The notes beneath the pieces were generated by a model, which was given only the letters and a program-made list of their open reading frames with translations, was not told the DNA's origin and did not search any database. DNA of 12,752 nucleotides from Actinotalea sp. (GTDB lineage Bacteria; Actinomycetota; Actinomycetes; Actinomycetales; Cellulomonadaceae). Position numbers and translations under genes: made by a program. The first letter of the stretch is position 1. Each line of letters opens with the position of its first letter. The stretch is taken from positions 1 through 12,752 of the forward strand of contig JACIXM010000512.1 of assembly GCA_014360395.1 (NCBI GenBank), given 5' to 3'. Below are positions 12,703-12,752 of this stretch, in pieces.

Positions 12703-12752
12703 CGGTTCCCCGTCGTCCGTGCCGGCTCGTCCGGCTCACGACGTCCGGCGTG

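Overview
The window is chromosomal DNA from a very GC-rich actinobacterium. GC content is above 70% by eye, third codon positions are almost all G or C, GTG starts occur, and several genes look leaderless. The gene families present (SigK/RskA, DUF1918 with DUF1876, an ArsR-type regulator beside an MFS exporter, a stand-alone PolA-type 5'-3' exonuclease) fit Micrococcales such as Cellulomonas relatives. The genus is inference only. No tRNA, rRNA, CRISPR array, insertion sequence or prophage gene was seen.

Layout from left to right: the His-rich C-terminus of an unidentified gene (+); a 28-codon small ORF (-); a membrane AAA+ zinc protease of the FtsH family with an unusual Pro-rich N-terminus (+); an endonuclease/exonuclease/phosphatase-fold hydrolase (-); an orphan nucleotidyltransferase-fold protein (+); an ArsR-type regulator (-) divergent from an MFS exporter (+), with a 14-bp tandem-repeat operator candidate between them; an RsbW-like ATPase (-) divergent from a DUF1918-DUF1876 fusion protein (+); a DUF2231 membrane protein (-) divergent from an unknown protein (+); a 5'-3' exonuclease (+); a flavodoxin (-) divergent from a PlsC-like acyltransferase (+); and an anti-sigma factor and its ECF sigma factor, RskA and SigK (-).

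The layout is mostly single genes on alternating strands. The only same-strand neighbours are the unknown protein followed by the exonuclease, and sigK-rskA, which overlap by ATGA and are surely co-transcribed. Each of the seven convergent junctions has a GC-rich inverted repeat, and in several the two stop codons lie in the two arms. Functional links visible in the window are limited to three: SigK with RskA, the ArsR-type regulator with the MFS exporter, and a loose stress theme (FtsH, RsbW-like ATPase, DUF1918/DUF1876 protein, flavodoxin, sigma/anti-sigma pair).

No clearly new multi-gene system was found. The points most worth following are the conserved cysteine pair in SigK, the 14-bp repeat operator, the mutually exclusive hairpins ahead of the acyltransferase, the DUF1918-DUF1876 fusion, the orphan small ORF at the left end, and a very strong ribosome-binding site at 6633 that serves no convincing gene.
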